Part shown: positions 48,049 through 61,129 of the stretch, one piece after another
Layout of the letters: the number at the start of each line of letters is the position of its first letter
Position numbering within the stretch: position 1 is the first letter of the stretch
Assembly (NCBI GenBank): GCA_037974665.1
Contig: CM075778.1
Coordinates: 13,505,001 to 13,569,000, forward strand
From: Ehretia macrophylla
Lineage: Eukaryota > Streptophyta > Magnoliopsida > Boraginales > Ehretiaceae
Length of the DNA: 64,000 nt
Reading direction: 5' to 3'
Notes under the pieces: generated by a model
What the model was told of the DNA's origin: nothing
Database searches by the model: none
What the model saw: the letters and a program-made list of their open reading frames with translations, nothing else
Program-made: the position numbers and the translations under genes

Positions 48049-49104
48049 TTTGATGATGAGATTTGTGAAATGTCACCTCATCAATCCTAGTCATCAAATG
48101 AAAAGGCAAATTAATGATTGGGCATTGACATGTGGCATGTGAGATGTAGGATTATCCAAGTCATCAATCCTAGTCATTTGAATTTGAATTGGATGGATAT
48201 GATTAACTTTTGAAAAAAGACAAAAGAATCTTGTCCATTACTTTTGATGATAGAAACTTTTTGCCAAGTGTCATGAGAGATAAAAAAAGGTTTCCCTTGG
48301 ATTGTAATGATTACAATCCAAGGTAATGCATGGGTTGGTTGATTCAAGCAAGAAAGATAAATATTATGATTGGCTCTTAAATGCATAAAGACAATTAAAT
48401 ATAATAGAGATTATATACTATATAAAAGATGACAATCTTCTCTCTCTTTCCACTAGCATTTTCGGCCAAGTGTAGGAGGAGAGAGAAGACTTGCATCTTT
48501 CCATCTAATTGCAATGATTGTGATCCTAGGATGTGCATAGATTATCATGAAAAGGTAGCAATTGTGATTGGCTACTCATTTTGATAATAGTTTATATATT
48601 ATATGAAAAATATGACAAATTCTCTATCTCTAAGCCTCTCACATACACGACTCATACACAAGAGAAATAGATAGAACAACTTCATCTTCTCTCTCTTGGT
48701 GCAATCAGCCATGGCAAGTTGAAAGTCAAGCTTTTGCAATTTTGAGAACAACTTCACATTTATAACTTTATATCTTATAAGTATACTAGCACATTTTTCT
48801 TCTAAGATATGGTTGAGCTTTGGATGCTTGTGGACCAACTAGACCTTTCAAGTTAGAAGGACTTCATAGCTCCAACTTCAAGCTACATCATCTACATAGT
48901 TGTCTACAAAAGGTATACCTATGGACCTTACTATTTCATTATGTGATGTTTGCTAGCTAGTTTATGGACATATATGAAAGAATGCATGTTGATCTTTGCT
49001 AGAAATTTTGAAATGTGCCTTATGTAGATTCGGCCCTAGCTAAGTATCCATGTATAACTTTCTAGATCTTGAATATAACATGTGATACGTGCTTAGACGT
49101 GATC

Positions 49105-51532
49105 TGTGAAACCCCACTTTCTTGCTTATCTCGTTTTACGTGTTTTACCTCGTTTTGCGTGCATATGATCTGTTTATGTGCTATAGGACCTAGAAAGTTA
49201 TAATTTTAATTTCAATACTCCTAATACGTGCTAAATGTGCATTCATGAAATTTTCATCAAAAACGGAGTCAGAAATTTTATCGTCGATTTTCAGTGAATA
49301 GTGTTTTCGAAACACGTCCGCTATAATTTTGAAACTGGTCTTTTTAACCCTTCTAGACCTAGTCCACGGACTTTAATAGACCTGTGTTTGATGAAAACGG
49401 TTTTAAAATCGGCTTAAGAATTTATTAGGGTTTTTACACCGACTTTTGCGAAAATCGAGTTTTAAGCCGACTCGGGTGGAATTCTTTGAATGTAAAACTT
49501 CTTGTCACCTAAAAATAATCCACTTGAGATATCTTGGGGGTTGCATAATTAATTTTAACTTGGTGAGCACTAAAATGCAATTAAAGTCATTCAAAACACA
49601 AAAATACCTATTAAAATAACTTTGACTTTAATTAAATAATTGACCTTATAAGCTAATGTCCTCAACACACACTCACACAACACAAAAACACCATCACACA
49701 CACACACATTGCCGTGAGGTTGAGGAGAGAAAAAGAGAAGAGAAAACTCAAGCTTTCAATCCAAATTTTCAAAGAAAAACTTAGTTTTTGTCCGTGAAAC
49801 TTCGCACCGACTTGGATTCTGCTTGTTGGGCACGCATAGCACGCATTCCTAGGCTTATATCGCATCTAAGGTGAGAGAAAAATTCTAGATCTCAAAATGT
49901 CATTTTTGTGTTTTTGCGTATAAATGAAGATTGAACCGTTAGAATTGAAATCTGATGATAGATTATTGCTCCTTGCATGCTAGGGATCATTATATACTAA
50001 TACTACGAGTTTCTGTCGGGTATAGCATAATTTTTATTTTCCGGGTATTTAATTTTGATTTAAATGTTCAAAGTTGATTTAATTGAGTTGCGTTGCTCGA
50101 AATCGATTGCCGTCGATTTCTAAATACTTGATAATTACGTGTTAGCGCTGTTGTAATGCCGAATTTTCGATTACATTGTTTGTGTGAAAATCCGGAAAAT
50201 CCAGCCATGACATCTTAGGATTTTAGGGTTATCGGGCATGATTTGGAGGGGTTATGGTGGATTTCCGAGAGGGCTAATGTAGTAGGTTGAATGGGTGAGT
50301 GATAGGAACTGATTTGGCAATGTTTGGATTAGTAGATTGTAAGTTATGAATTTTAGAAGTTTAGGTTGTCATTCTTTAATTTCTTGAACGATGCCTTTAG
50401 ATGGTTGGGTAGTGTTCGAGTGATGAATGGTGAGTTGTTGATGAGTAATTTAGAGTTTAATTATGTATATTATGCATGTCCGGTTAGATGGCCTACTTTG
50501 TCATCTAACTACGTTGTTTGTTGTTTAATTTAATATTGATGTTATATTGATGTTATTGATTGATTATTATTGAATGCGGGAATCGGGCACTCTTGTTGCT
50601 GATCTCCCAATTGATTGATTGATTTATGCTTGCATGATGATTGATGAATATGGAGTCTTGGTATGTGTGTGCCACCTCTCGGGCAGCGTCGGGCTGTCGG
50701 GTTGATAACGGCATGACTGCCATAGGCTACCCCCAGCTCGCATGACGGAGATGTCATGGAGGGAAGGGGCTAGTGAGGTACCTCGGGTGCGTGAGTAATG
50801 GGGAGTTATAAGAAGAACGGTTGAGATCGTGATGGCGTTTGGAGCTACACCAAATAGAGTATCCTTAATTGATTGGTTATATAGTTATGTGATGATAGCT
50901 TTATTTATGTTGTTGTGTGTTTACTTGCTCAAAGGACTAAATCCAAGGAGCGTAGTAAATACTGTCGAGATCTATCGGATCCTCACTGGGCTTATGTATA
51001 TAAGCTCACTCTCTATTAATGCATGTTTCAGGTGTACTTTCACAAGATTACGGGTACGTGCCTCCTGAAGAGGAGAATGTGGAAAATGTGCCTTTCGTGG
51101 ATGAGTCATATGTCCCTGAGTCTTATCCATGATTCTATGTTGTTAAACGTCATGTATATTAGTTTAATAGACTTTTATATGCTTTACGGTTCTTAGTGTA
51201 ATAGTTGTTGATAAGATGATGATCCAAACGATGTTAATTTAGTGGCTTTCTTTTGTCTATGGTTAAATTGTAGTTGTGTCTCAACTTACTTTTGAAATGT
51301 ATGATAAAGTTGAGGTATTGTATGTCATGTTGGAACGGAGGCGTATAACGAGGATGTTTTATTGTATAATATGGTTGTGTTGTATGTTGTTGTTTGTATT
51401 GAGGAATTACTGGATGTATGATGTTTATATGAGGTTGGTTTAGAACCTCGGAAATCTGTTTACTGTCGTTATGCCGCCGAAATTCCGTTGCGTCCTGACT
51501 GATCGTAGGTGGGGTCGAGTTGGGGCGTGACA
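49105..51532 (+). mobile_element. E1: solo LTR of the element C/E2 family, target duplication TGATC
   Basis: 2428 bp, starts TGTGAAACCCCACTTTC and ends GAGTTGGGGCGTGACA. Flanked by TGATC at 49100-49104 and 51533-51537. Nearly the same as the LTR at 61130-63538 (a few percent differences by eye), and a more distant relative of the element C LTRs. Confidence 0.94.
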
Positions 51533-53779
51533 TGATCTAATGTTAGTGTCCTTCAAGTGGTATCAGAGCCATGGGTTTTTGATGTCCATAGAACTAGCAT
51601 ATTGGCCTTGTGTTGACTTCTTGGTTGGGTCGTGTGTGTGCATCACACCTAGGCCGAAAGTTGGCTCTTAAAATATGCAAGTATTGAAGTTTATGATAAA
51701 CCTACATGGTTGCACGTTTAGATCTAGCCTTGATCTTTGCTTGTAAATGTAGACCTTATGTAAATATGAGTTTATATGTCTAGACTTGAGCTTGCATATT
51801 AGATCCATACTTGTTAATGGCCATTTGTCACATGCATGTTAAGAATGGATGATCTTCTTCTAGAATATGCTAATGTATGAAGAAAAATGTTGGATTTGAT
51901 CTTTGCATGTTGGCATATGTCCTTAAATCAAGAAATTATCCTAAAAGCTAAAAAGGTGTTTCTTGAAATGATCTTTTATGCATATTAGTAAAGTCAAAAC
52001 TTGGAGCAAACAAATGTAGCTTTGTTATCTTGAGATGGCCAAATTCCTCTTGATGTGTGGGCTTGGTGTGTTGTTTTTGTTGGACATGATAATGAGCTTA
52101 TAGTTGCCTTGAAGTTCTCAAGAGTTTATGTTGATTATATGCATATGTTAAAATGAAAGTTTGGAAGGTAGTTTTAAGCTTATTTTAACTAGTTCATGCA
52201 TATGATTATGTTGAGGACTATTTGATAATTAAAGAGTTTAATAGTCAAGTATTCAACTTGTTACATGTCTTAAAAAATTGCAAAATTGATTTCACATAAA
52301 AGGTGGACATTAAGTTCTAATCTTGAATTTAGAAATAGTCTAATGTGTTTTTATTTAGATATTTCTAAGTTTAAGAAAAGTTAAAAGTTGTTATATGTTG
52401 ATATAATGTCTTTTAATAGACTATTGGGCTAAAATAAATGTATGTAGGCCAATGAGACATATAGATTTGGGCTTGGGCCTTGTGTGCATGTTTTAGATTA
52501 AATTTTAGCCTAATTGGGCCATGGTTTTTTGTTTCCTTTAAAGTTTTTGGGCTTGCATGTGAATATCATGAATTATAAAGGGTTATGAATTAATGGACCA
52601 TCATGATTTGCATTAATAAAAGGGGTTTTATGATTATGCAAAAGGTATGGGCTTAGTTTAATTTTTCATAATTGATGAGTTTATTAAACTTGAATGTTAG
52701 CATATTATATGTTGATTATTATATATTTGATATGAATAATTATGCATATTTATTAACTTTGAGAATGGTGAATTTGATCATGGATTTGGGCTTTAGGGTC
52801 AAAAGTTATTGGGTTGCAATTTGAGACATAAGTCTCAATTTATTTCTTGTCTTTTGTGAAAATTATGTAGTGAGGTCATTTATGTAATTCTTCAAAGAGG
52901 AGCTAACAAGAAGGCCCATTGGATTTCCAAGGAGTTGGAGGCCAATGAAGATTTCAAGGAGTTGAAGATCTTATTATAGAATAGTTTTATTTCTATAGGC
53001 CCAAACCTAAGCCCATGATCCACCATCTAGCATTTATTGCATTTATGATTATATTATTTGCTATAATTGTGATTATTGCCTTATAGTATATTAAATGCAT
53101 GACTATGTGATGAGATCGCAGTGACTCCCTATGTGCAAACTAATATTAAATTAACAAAAACGGTAAAAGGAGTTTTATCATTGTCCTCCACCATCCTAGG
53201 ATATTTAATAAGACCTAAATGAATACAATCCTTCTTACCCAAAGGTAGATGATATGTTTCAAAATAAGTTCATTAAAATCACTAGAATGAAACATAGAGA
53301 TGTGGATATCTTCCAAAATCTAACGACCAACAAAGCCACAAAGGTTTGAGGTTATTGATTCAATTTGTCAGATAACTAAGTGATGACGGGTCCAATCTAA
53401 CTAGATCACTTAATCAACATAGCCACAAAGGTTTGAGACCAAAGTGATTTAGGGACTAAAGTAGACTATACCCAATTTAGAGAAATAGACAACAAATGGG
53501 TTATTGACCTTTGGTATTCATGTTTCAACATAGCCACAAAGGCTTGAGAAATATGTCTGATAATAGGAACTTGGTCATCCCACTTAGTTTTCTCATAGAT
53601 TCTTGTTTTCTCATTAAAGGAGTATGAGATTTTAAACAAATAGTGGGAGTAACTATTTTATTTTGCAATATTAATAGCTTTGCATATATTATTGTTAGCC
53701 TACAATCTTACTTTCGGTTATATTTATTTTTTCTGCAGTTTATTAGCAATAGCTTCATTCATAAATCATATGTTGTCCA

Positions 53780-56700
53780 TGTAACGCCCCGATCCCTCAC
53801 GAGACTGGAGGCTCTACTAACCATGCTATTCTCAACCCAATCCCAAATCCGGTCTCAGACCACCTAAAATGTAATGCCCCGACCCAACCCCACGCTAAAG
53901 GTTAAGTCTGGACCTGACAAACGGACAGAGTCTCCCCTGTACCGTGGATATTCTGAAAACCTATAAGCAACCAATAAAGCCACAAAACAACCTAGAACTC
54001 CAATTCTAATTAAAGACTCAAACTTTAAGGTCATCCGAGCCTTAAAACATTCAAACAGTTAGAATCATGCAAGCATGCATCCAACTTCACTTCTTTACCA
54101 AACCGCTTATCATGCCACTCCATGATGGCTTTTAAGCATTCTTAGAAATTGAAAACAACCAGTCATTCACTCCCAAGCATACAGAGGAGCTAAGAGCAGA
54201 AATATAAGTTATTACATGCCATAGTTCATATCTCCTACTACAATCAACTAGCATTCAACTTACAATCACTCAAACATATACATAAGCACTTAGGCTACAA
54301 AATAGAAAATAAGGTAGAGCAAACAAGATCTCCACATAATAGCAAGAGCCATAAATCCACCTCACACAATTAGACATTGCAACTAAGGCAACTCCTCTTC
54401 CAAATGCACCTCCTGAAACATGTTAGCGAGGTATGAGCAACCACTGTTGCCCAGTGAGGGATAAAGTCTCCCGGGGCGTGCAATGCAACAAGTAATACAG
54501 TTAAACATTAATAGCAATTAAAACCATTCAAGAATGACAACAGATTAAGTAACCACACATTAAAAAGGATACATTATACTTAACCCCAACACTCCAATCT
54601 TCACTTGATCTTCATTCACGATCCACGAACCACGATCATTGTGCCAGCATAATCCCAATCACTCCAGTGGGTGTACTCCGGATGTACCCCGATAATCCTA
54701 CGACCCAACATCCCCTAGCAATCTCCGGACCAGGCGAATGAGGGACTAGGGCACGGAGTTTGAATATCCACTGGCAAGCCTTCTACCGCCCAGCCGATAT
54801 TCAACACATCCGCCCCTGACACTATGGTTGCGCAACCACTATGCAATGCACTTATCAATGGCAAGACAATATCAACAATATAAGCTATAACACAAAGGAG
54901 GATCAACAAAGTAGGTTGACCTCGAAGCAGTTAGAATAGAAGCAATTTACACAAACAATTAAGTAGTTTTACAAAATGGCATATTCAAGATACACATAGA
55001 ACTATACCAAAAGCTCTAAAACAACTAGAAACCACATTTAAACACACAAGGAGTCATGCCATGGTCTTAGAAGCGTGAAACAACTGAATTTGCACTTAAA
55101 CCCCTTTGTTATTCAAGCTATTTTCCTTCCAAACTCATGTTAGTGATTCAAATTCAAGAGGAAGCTATACCAATCTTCTAACTAGCCCTTAAGGTACCCT
55201 TACAACACTCAAACACATTCAATTACCTGCAATTACCCAAAAAGCCCCAATTTTCCTCTTATAGCTTTGAACTACACATACCTTAACCGAGCTTTAAACA
55301 AGGGTTAGCAAAGCTTTTATAGCACCTAGGTAGCCTAACAATACCAAATGTGAAGCTCAATTCTACCCAGATTAGCATTAACCCCGAAACCCCTTCTAAA
55401 AAGTTGGTTATTTCGCGTTTTAGCTAAGTTCTGAGCAATTAAACTACATGGGGTCATTAGACTATCTTCATTAATATCTACAACACCTAACTATAGTATT
55501 GAATCAAACCCGAAAGCACATTTTATCAAAACCTTAAAATTTATACTATTCATTGTCTTCTTTAACGTGTCATTTCAAAATCTAGCCATAAACTATGCCA
55601 ATAGTTTGCAAAAGAATGTTCACTAATCATTTTAGAAGGTTTTGGAAGCATTCATAAGCATTTATATCACAATATACAACAATTAGAAAATTCAACACAA
55701 ACCCTAACATTCAAAGAAATGCATATAAATGTTTCTCCCTCACCTCTACCAGTTTTCATGACGCAAGTTTGGCTCAATGGATCCACCTAGCATGTAATAG
55801 AACACATATTTATCACAAGAAACCTCATGGACGTGATTCACAGCCAAATATAACAACGAGAACAATAGCTAAGTAGGCAATACTAGCTCAATTATAGCAA
55901 CTTATGCAATCAAAGTTATTCTAACTTCCACCTATCACTACACAACCTTAGCATGCTACTATTATAACTCCGAGGTAGCCCAAAGGTTACCATTACAAGC
56001 GTAGAGATTACACACTACATAGGAGCACACATTTGCACCTAAACCAACCATTTCAACTCAAAAACACCAACAATTTAGCTTATTCCACCCAAACCACCAT
56101 GACCCTCCAACTACCAACATTTTTCCCTATCTAATAGAAGGCTTATAAACCATATAATATCATAAAATAAGCAATCTAATGGGTGCACAAAAACTGCCAA
56201 ACGAAACAGCCCCTAAACGCCCAAAAACAGAAAAATTCAGCAAGCTACATTCTCCATTTTTTTTGCTCCATTTTGCAATCTCAAGTTATTTTGTTATGCT
56301 AGATAGGTTCATTAACATATATGAGCATTATATAAAAGCTAAGAATCAAGATTAAACACAACTTAGGCATATAAATCATTGAACAACTCAAAATAGCCAA
56401 TTTCAACAAAATATGTTCAATTTAAGAAATTAATCGGTAAAGTCTTCTCTAACACCTATTTAGCAAGATACAAATGCAATCCTAACATTTTATGACGTAA
56501 AAATAAACTTTGGAAGATTTGAAAAAAAATTCCCTCACCTTTGTTTCGCAAAATAAAGGCAAAAACGATTGGTAGAAAGATGCTAGATGTCGACACGAGT
56601 CCAAAAATGCTTGGTTTGCGTCTTGGTTCCACTTCTAGCTCAAGATATAAGCAAAATAGTGAAAAATATACTATTCCTAGGGTTTGGACTGGTCATGGCT

Positions 56701-57321
56701 GAAGCAAGAAGAAGATGAGCAATTTTGGGATTTTTTTGGTGTTCTATAAGCTTTAATGAAAGTCAAAGGTCAAGTCTTCGGTCAAACCCGCGTAAACCAA
56801 AACAGTCCTGCGCAACCTTACGAAAACGGCCATAACTTCTTCTAGAAAACTCCAATTCACAAATGGTTTGAAGCCTTAGAAACTAGACTCACAGAGCTTT
56901 ACAACCATATATAATTTGCTACCTAACTCTTCCCAAATTGGTTCAGATTTAATTCCAAAGTTGATCCAAAATTTGACTAACTTAACCTTGCATTTTTATT
57001 TCTAATCCCAAGTTTGTCTTTCATTAAATATTTTAAAAATTCTCACCTTGTCCTAGTTGGTCAATGTAAATGAAAAGTCAACTAGTTTAGTCAAAGAATG
57101 TGAAAGTCAACAAGATGCAATTTAAATGAACTTTAAATGCAATTTTAAATTTTAAAACACTAAATAAGTGATGTAAATGTACATATTATTTTTCAAATAA
57201 TGATTAAAATAAATGAATGCACATGTAATGAATGCTCGGGTTCTCACAGCTACCATTTAAGATAACACGTAATAAATGCAATTAAATAGTATTAAATATG
57301 TGCCCATTTTGGGGTATCACA
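53780..57321 (-). repeat. Element D 3' LTR (minus orientation)
   Basis: 3542 bp, plus-strand start TGTAACGCCCCGATCCC, end GGGGTATCACA. The first 17 bases recur in slightly changed form about 95 bp later (near 53875). Confidence 0.88.
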
Positions 57322-57357
57322 CCCTTCCCCCCTTAAAACAATTGCGTCCTCGCAATT
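57322..57357 (-). promoter_or_regulatory. Element D polypurine tract with upstream hairpin
   Basis: Minus strand AATTGCG-AGGA-CGCAATT (57340-57357), then TGTTTTAAGGGGGGAAGGG up to the LTR. Confidence 0.8.
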
Positions 57358-57404
57358 CATCTTCCAATAGAACTCGACAACAACTGAAGTCCAACTCTGT
57401 TTAC

Positions 57405-58030
57405 TCTTCTTTGATTGCTACAGTAAGAACACTGAATAAGAATGCCCATAGGAAGACCCAAGAAGAAATCGCAGAGTACTGCTTAAGAGTTCCCAAGTAA
57501 TAAGGCCAATAAAGGCTCCAATGAACAGCCAATCAGAAATCCTAATGAGAATCCCAGTATGTACACCGATATATTTACATACCAATATAGTCCCTAAGAA
57601 AAATACCCAATAGAAGAACCAAATAAATCCCGAATACCACTATCGAATGCTAAGAGCAATGCCAAAGGGAATATCAAAGGAAATACCGAAGAAAATACCG
57701 TGCATCCAATAAGATAGTCAAGTTGAATATTGAATATAGATCCCCGGCTAGACGAGAAAACTAAGTGAGAATATAGTACGAATTTACCATTAAGGGAACC
57801 TAATGAGAAATCCACAAAATACCACAAGCAATACAGAGTAATCATTATGTGTAGAACCCCAAATACAAAACTTGTTGAGGAGTGCCAATAAGAAAGTACC
57901 AGAAGAATGTCCAACAAGAAAATATTAATGAAATGCTCTAGAGAACTGTCATATAGAAATCCCCAAGAAGCTACTCATTCCTGACTGCTGAGCATAGAGG
58001 AATGCTTGAGAAGAATCCCAATAACAGAGC
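57405..58030 (-). repeat. Degenerate 'TTCTTATTGG' array in element D
   Basis: Longest and most diverged of the four arrays. Minus-strand units such as GATTCTCATTAGG and TTCTTATTGGC recur irregularly. Confidence 0.65.
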
Positions 58031-58582
58031 TCTAATTATAAACACCAACTCCCAATTAAAGGGCTGATCAACTGCTTCTCATTCCGCTAATCCTCACAAC
58101 TTGGAGGGCCTGCTACTAATCTCCTCTCTTCAGGGGAAGGAAGAAGTCTTTCTTACCATTTTGACGGGTTATGTATGAATGCCAAGATATTACATATGTA
58201 TAAACATTCTTTAAGCTATTATGCAAGCATGATTATAAAAGAGTTTATAAAAACAGTTTAATCAACAAGGTCATTCAAGTGCAAATCACAACATAACCAA
58301 TTCAAGATATTCAAATACACACATTACAAGCAATAATTCAAGCAAATAATAAGTCACGAGGTCAATTTGATTCACATTTACTCATTTCACTTCAATTAAC
58401 ACGCATTTAACACATAACGCACAACTATATCACATAGGAGCACACATTCAAATCAAGACACATAATCTCACATACAAGCACACACTTTCAAGACATACTT
58501 AACAAGTACACATTCAAGATTTGCTACCCAACAGACCGAGGACCCTGTCCCGATTGAGAGCTAACTAAGCTCTGATACCACT

Positions 58583-59872
58583 TATAATACCCCGATCCCT
58601 CACGAGACCGGAGGCTCTACTAACCATGCTATTCTCAACCCAATCCCAAACCCGGTCTCAGACTACCTAAAATGTAACGCCCCGACCCAACTCACACTAA
58701 AGGTTAAGTCTGAACCCGACAAACGGACAGAGTCTCCCCTGTACCGTGGACATTCTGAAAACCTGTAAGCAACCAATAAAGCCACAAAACAACCTAGAAC
58801 TCCAATTCTAATTAAAGACTCAAACTTTAAGGCCATCCGAGCCTTAAAACATTCAAACAGTTAGAATCATGCAAGCATGCATCCAACTTCACTTCTTTAC
58901 CAAACCGCTTATCATGCCATTCCATGATAGCTTTTAAGCATTCTTAGAAATTGAAAACAACCAGTCATTCACTCCCAAGCATGTAGAGAAGCTAAGAGCA
59001 GAAATATAAGTTATTACATGCCATAGTTCATATCTCCTACTACAATCAACTAGCATTCAACTTACAATCATTCATATATATACATAAGCACTTAGGCTAC
59101 AAAATAGAAAATAAGGTAGAGCAAACAAGATCTCCACATAATAGCAAGAGCTATAAATCCACCTCACGCAATTAGACACTGCAACTAAGGCAACTCCTCT
59201 TCTAAATGCACCTCCTGAAATGTGTTAGCGAGGTATGAGCAACCATTGTTGCCCAGTGATGGATAAAGTCTCCCGGGGCGTGCAATGTAACAAGTAATAC
59301 AGTTAAACATTAATAGCAATTAAAACCATTCAAGAATGACAACAGATTAAGTAACCACACATTAAAAAGGATACATTATACTTAACCCCAACACTCCAAT
59401 CTTCACTTGATCTTCATTCATGATCCACGAACCACGATCATTGTGCCGGCATAATCCCAATCACTCCAGTGGGTGTACTCTGGATGTACCCCGATAATCC
59501 TACGACCCAACATCCCCTAGCAATCTCCGGACCAGGCGAATGATGGACTAGGGCACGGAGTTTGAATATCCACTGGCAAGCCCTCTGCCGCCCAACCGAT
59601 ATTCAACACATCCGCCCCTGACACTATGGTTGCGCAACCACTATGCAATGCACTTATCAATGGTAAGACAATATCAACAATATAAGCTATAACACATAGG
59701 AGGATCAACAAAGTAGGTTGACCTCGAAGCAGTTAGAATAGAAGCAATTTACTCAAGCAATTAAGCAGTTTTACAAATAGGCATATTCAAGATACAATAG
59801 AACTATACCAAAAGCTCTAAAACGACTAGAAGCCACATTTAAACACACAAGGAGTCATGCCATGGTCTTAGA
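58583..59872 (-). repeat. Element D 5' LTR, visible part (minus orientation)
   Basis: Matches 53780-55070 closely. At 59873 it breaks at the sequence TTAGA, where LTR1 continues without interruption (near 55068), giving an empty-site comparison for the element X insertion. Confidence 0.88.
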
Positions 59873-61129
59873 TGTGATAACCCAAACCCGGCATGTATTT
59901 AAGGACATTAAAATGCATTTAATTAAGTGTTATCTTAAATGTTAGCATTGAATTATGTGTTTATTTTTAGTTAAACATTCATTTGTAGCTTTATTTTCAT
60001 ATTTTGTTAATCGGTTTTAATTTTCTTGCATTTTAATGCTCGGTTTTCAATTAAATGAAAAGCAACTCCGAGCCGGAGTAAATTTTGAACTATGTTACTT
60101 TTCGAAAATTATATTTTCTTAAATTCTTTGAAGTTTAATTGTTATTCTTTTATTGTCGCAAAGTGCATAGCATATTGAGAGAGATAGTTAGGAAATGATT
60201 TCTAGTCCTCAGTAAATAGTGAAAAACTAGTGTTTAGTGTTTTAATTTTAGTAGTTTAGTTGTTATTAACTTGAATTTGATTTGTGATAGTTGTTTTAGC
60301 TTCAAAATGCATAAAATATGCCTATTTGACCAAGTTTAAGCTAGCTTTGACCAAGGGCTTGACTTGTTGACTTGTTATAATCTTTTATAAGCTTAAAATA
60401 ACAAGGAAAATAAAGAAAAAAAGCTGAAACAGAATGCTAAGGGCCGAAACCAAGAGAGAAGAAAAAAAAAACCTTTCAACTTCAAACTTCAATTTCTTCG
60501 CGAGAGCTTGTGCGGGGTGGTTTTCGAGGCATCCAGCGTGGTTTTCCTAGCGTCTAGGAGCGTCTAAGGTGAAGGTTTCATCGTTATTTGCGCATTGAAA
60601 ATATTATGTCTAAACTTTAATTTTTAAAAATTATGCGTAGATTATTATTTTATCCATTTTGTTGCTTAAAGAATGTTTCTTGTTGATTGTAGAACATGTA
60701 TTTATAGCTTTTTAGCATTTTCTGCGGTCGAATATCGAATTTGAAATTTAAATCAATAGTTGAATAGTAAATTATGAATAGGAAAATCCGTTTCGATGAA
60801 GTTGCTCCGTTATGCGTTCTGTTGATGTAGGAAGGTGCTAGATATGCTAGAATGCCTAAATGCATAATTTGTTTGGGTTGCGTAATGGAAAAACGGAGAA
60901 AAATGGCTTAGTGAAAGTCAGGGTCGTTTAGGTCAAGTTTGTCATTTTATCGTTTTGCATGATGGCATTATCTCGGGAGGCCATGGAAGCACTTTTGGTG
61001 TGATTATGGCGTTGGTTGGGTGTTTGGTTAGGGTAGCGGTAGTTCAAACGAGCAAAGGGAGAAATCGGAGCTTTGCATGAATTCTAGGGTTAAGTAAGGT
61101 TTCGGGGTCTTTAGACGTGCCTTATAGTG
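59873..61129 (+). mobile_element. Element X: Gypsy-like LTR, left part, inserted in element D and interrupted by E2
   Basis: Starts TGTGATAACCCAAACCC. Near 60980-61060 it shares blocks with the element B LTR (GGAAGCACTTTTGGTG, GGGTAGCGGTAGTT). The rest lies beyond E2, outside the window. Confidence 0.65.

Larger units (their letters stand above)
47840..53779 (+). mobile_element. Non-coding LTR retrotransposon (LARD-like), boundaries provisional
   Basis: A tRNA-iMet-type primer site TGGTATCAGAGC at 51558-51569 shows an LTR ending near 51555. The best matching start is TGTTGGTATTTGGGCC at 47840. A U3-like region with a TATA-like run (about 48417-48428) precedes it. Solo LTR E1 lies inside the LTR. 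The internal region 51570-53779 has no protein motifs, but holds three copies of a GCCACAAAGG(T/C)TTGAG motif (53335, 53423, 53533). Element D begins at 53780. Confidence 0.5.
53780..59872 (-). mobile_element. Element D: non-autonomous Gypsy-like LTR retrotransposon, second LTR interrupted
   Basis: LTR1 53780-57321 (3542 bp), internal region 57322-58582 (1261 bp), LTR2 from 58583, interrupted at 59873 by element X and continuing past the window. Minus orientation: primer site TGGTATCAGAGC at 58569-58580, leader, repeat array, hairpin (57340-57357), polypurine tract (57322-57333). No gag or pol. LTRs look about 97% alike by eye. The palindrome GGTTGCGCAACC occurs at 54826-54837 and 59628-59639. 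The target duplication cannot be tested because one end is outside the window. Confidence 0.88.

Noticed and set aside
50542-51210. Open frames in E1 that recur at 62567-63203 and (on the other strand) in the element C LTRs
   Set aside because: The repetition is due to the shared LTR. No protein family is recognisable, and frame is not kept between copies.
54715-54909. Frame repeated almost unchanged at 59517-59711
   Set aside because: Both copies lie in element D LTRs, so similarity reflects the LTR pair and not coding constraint.
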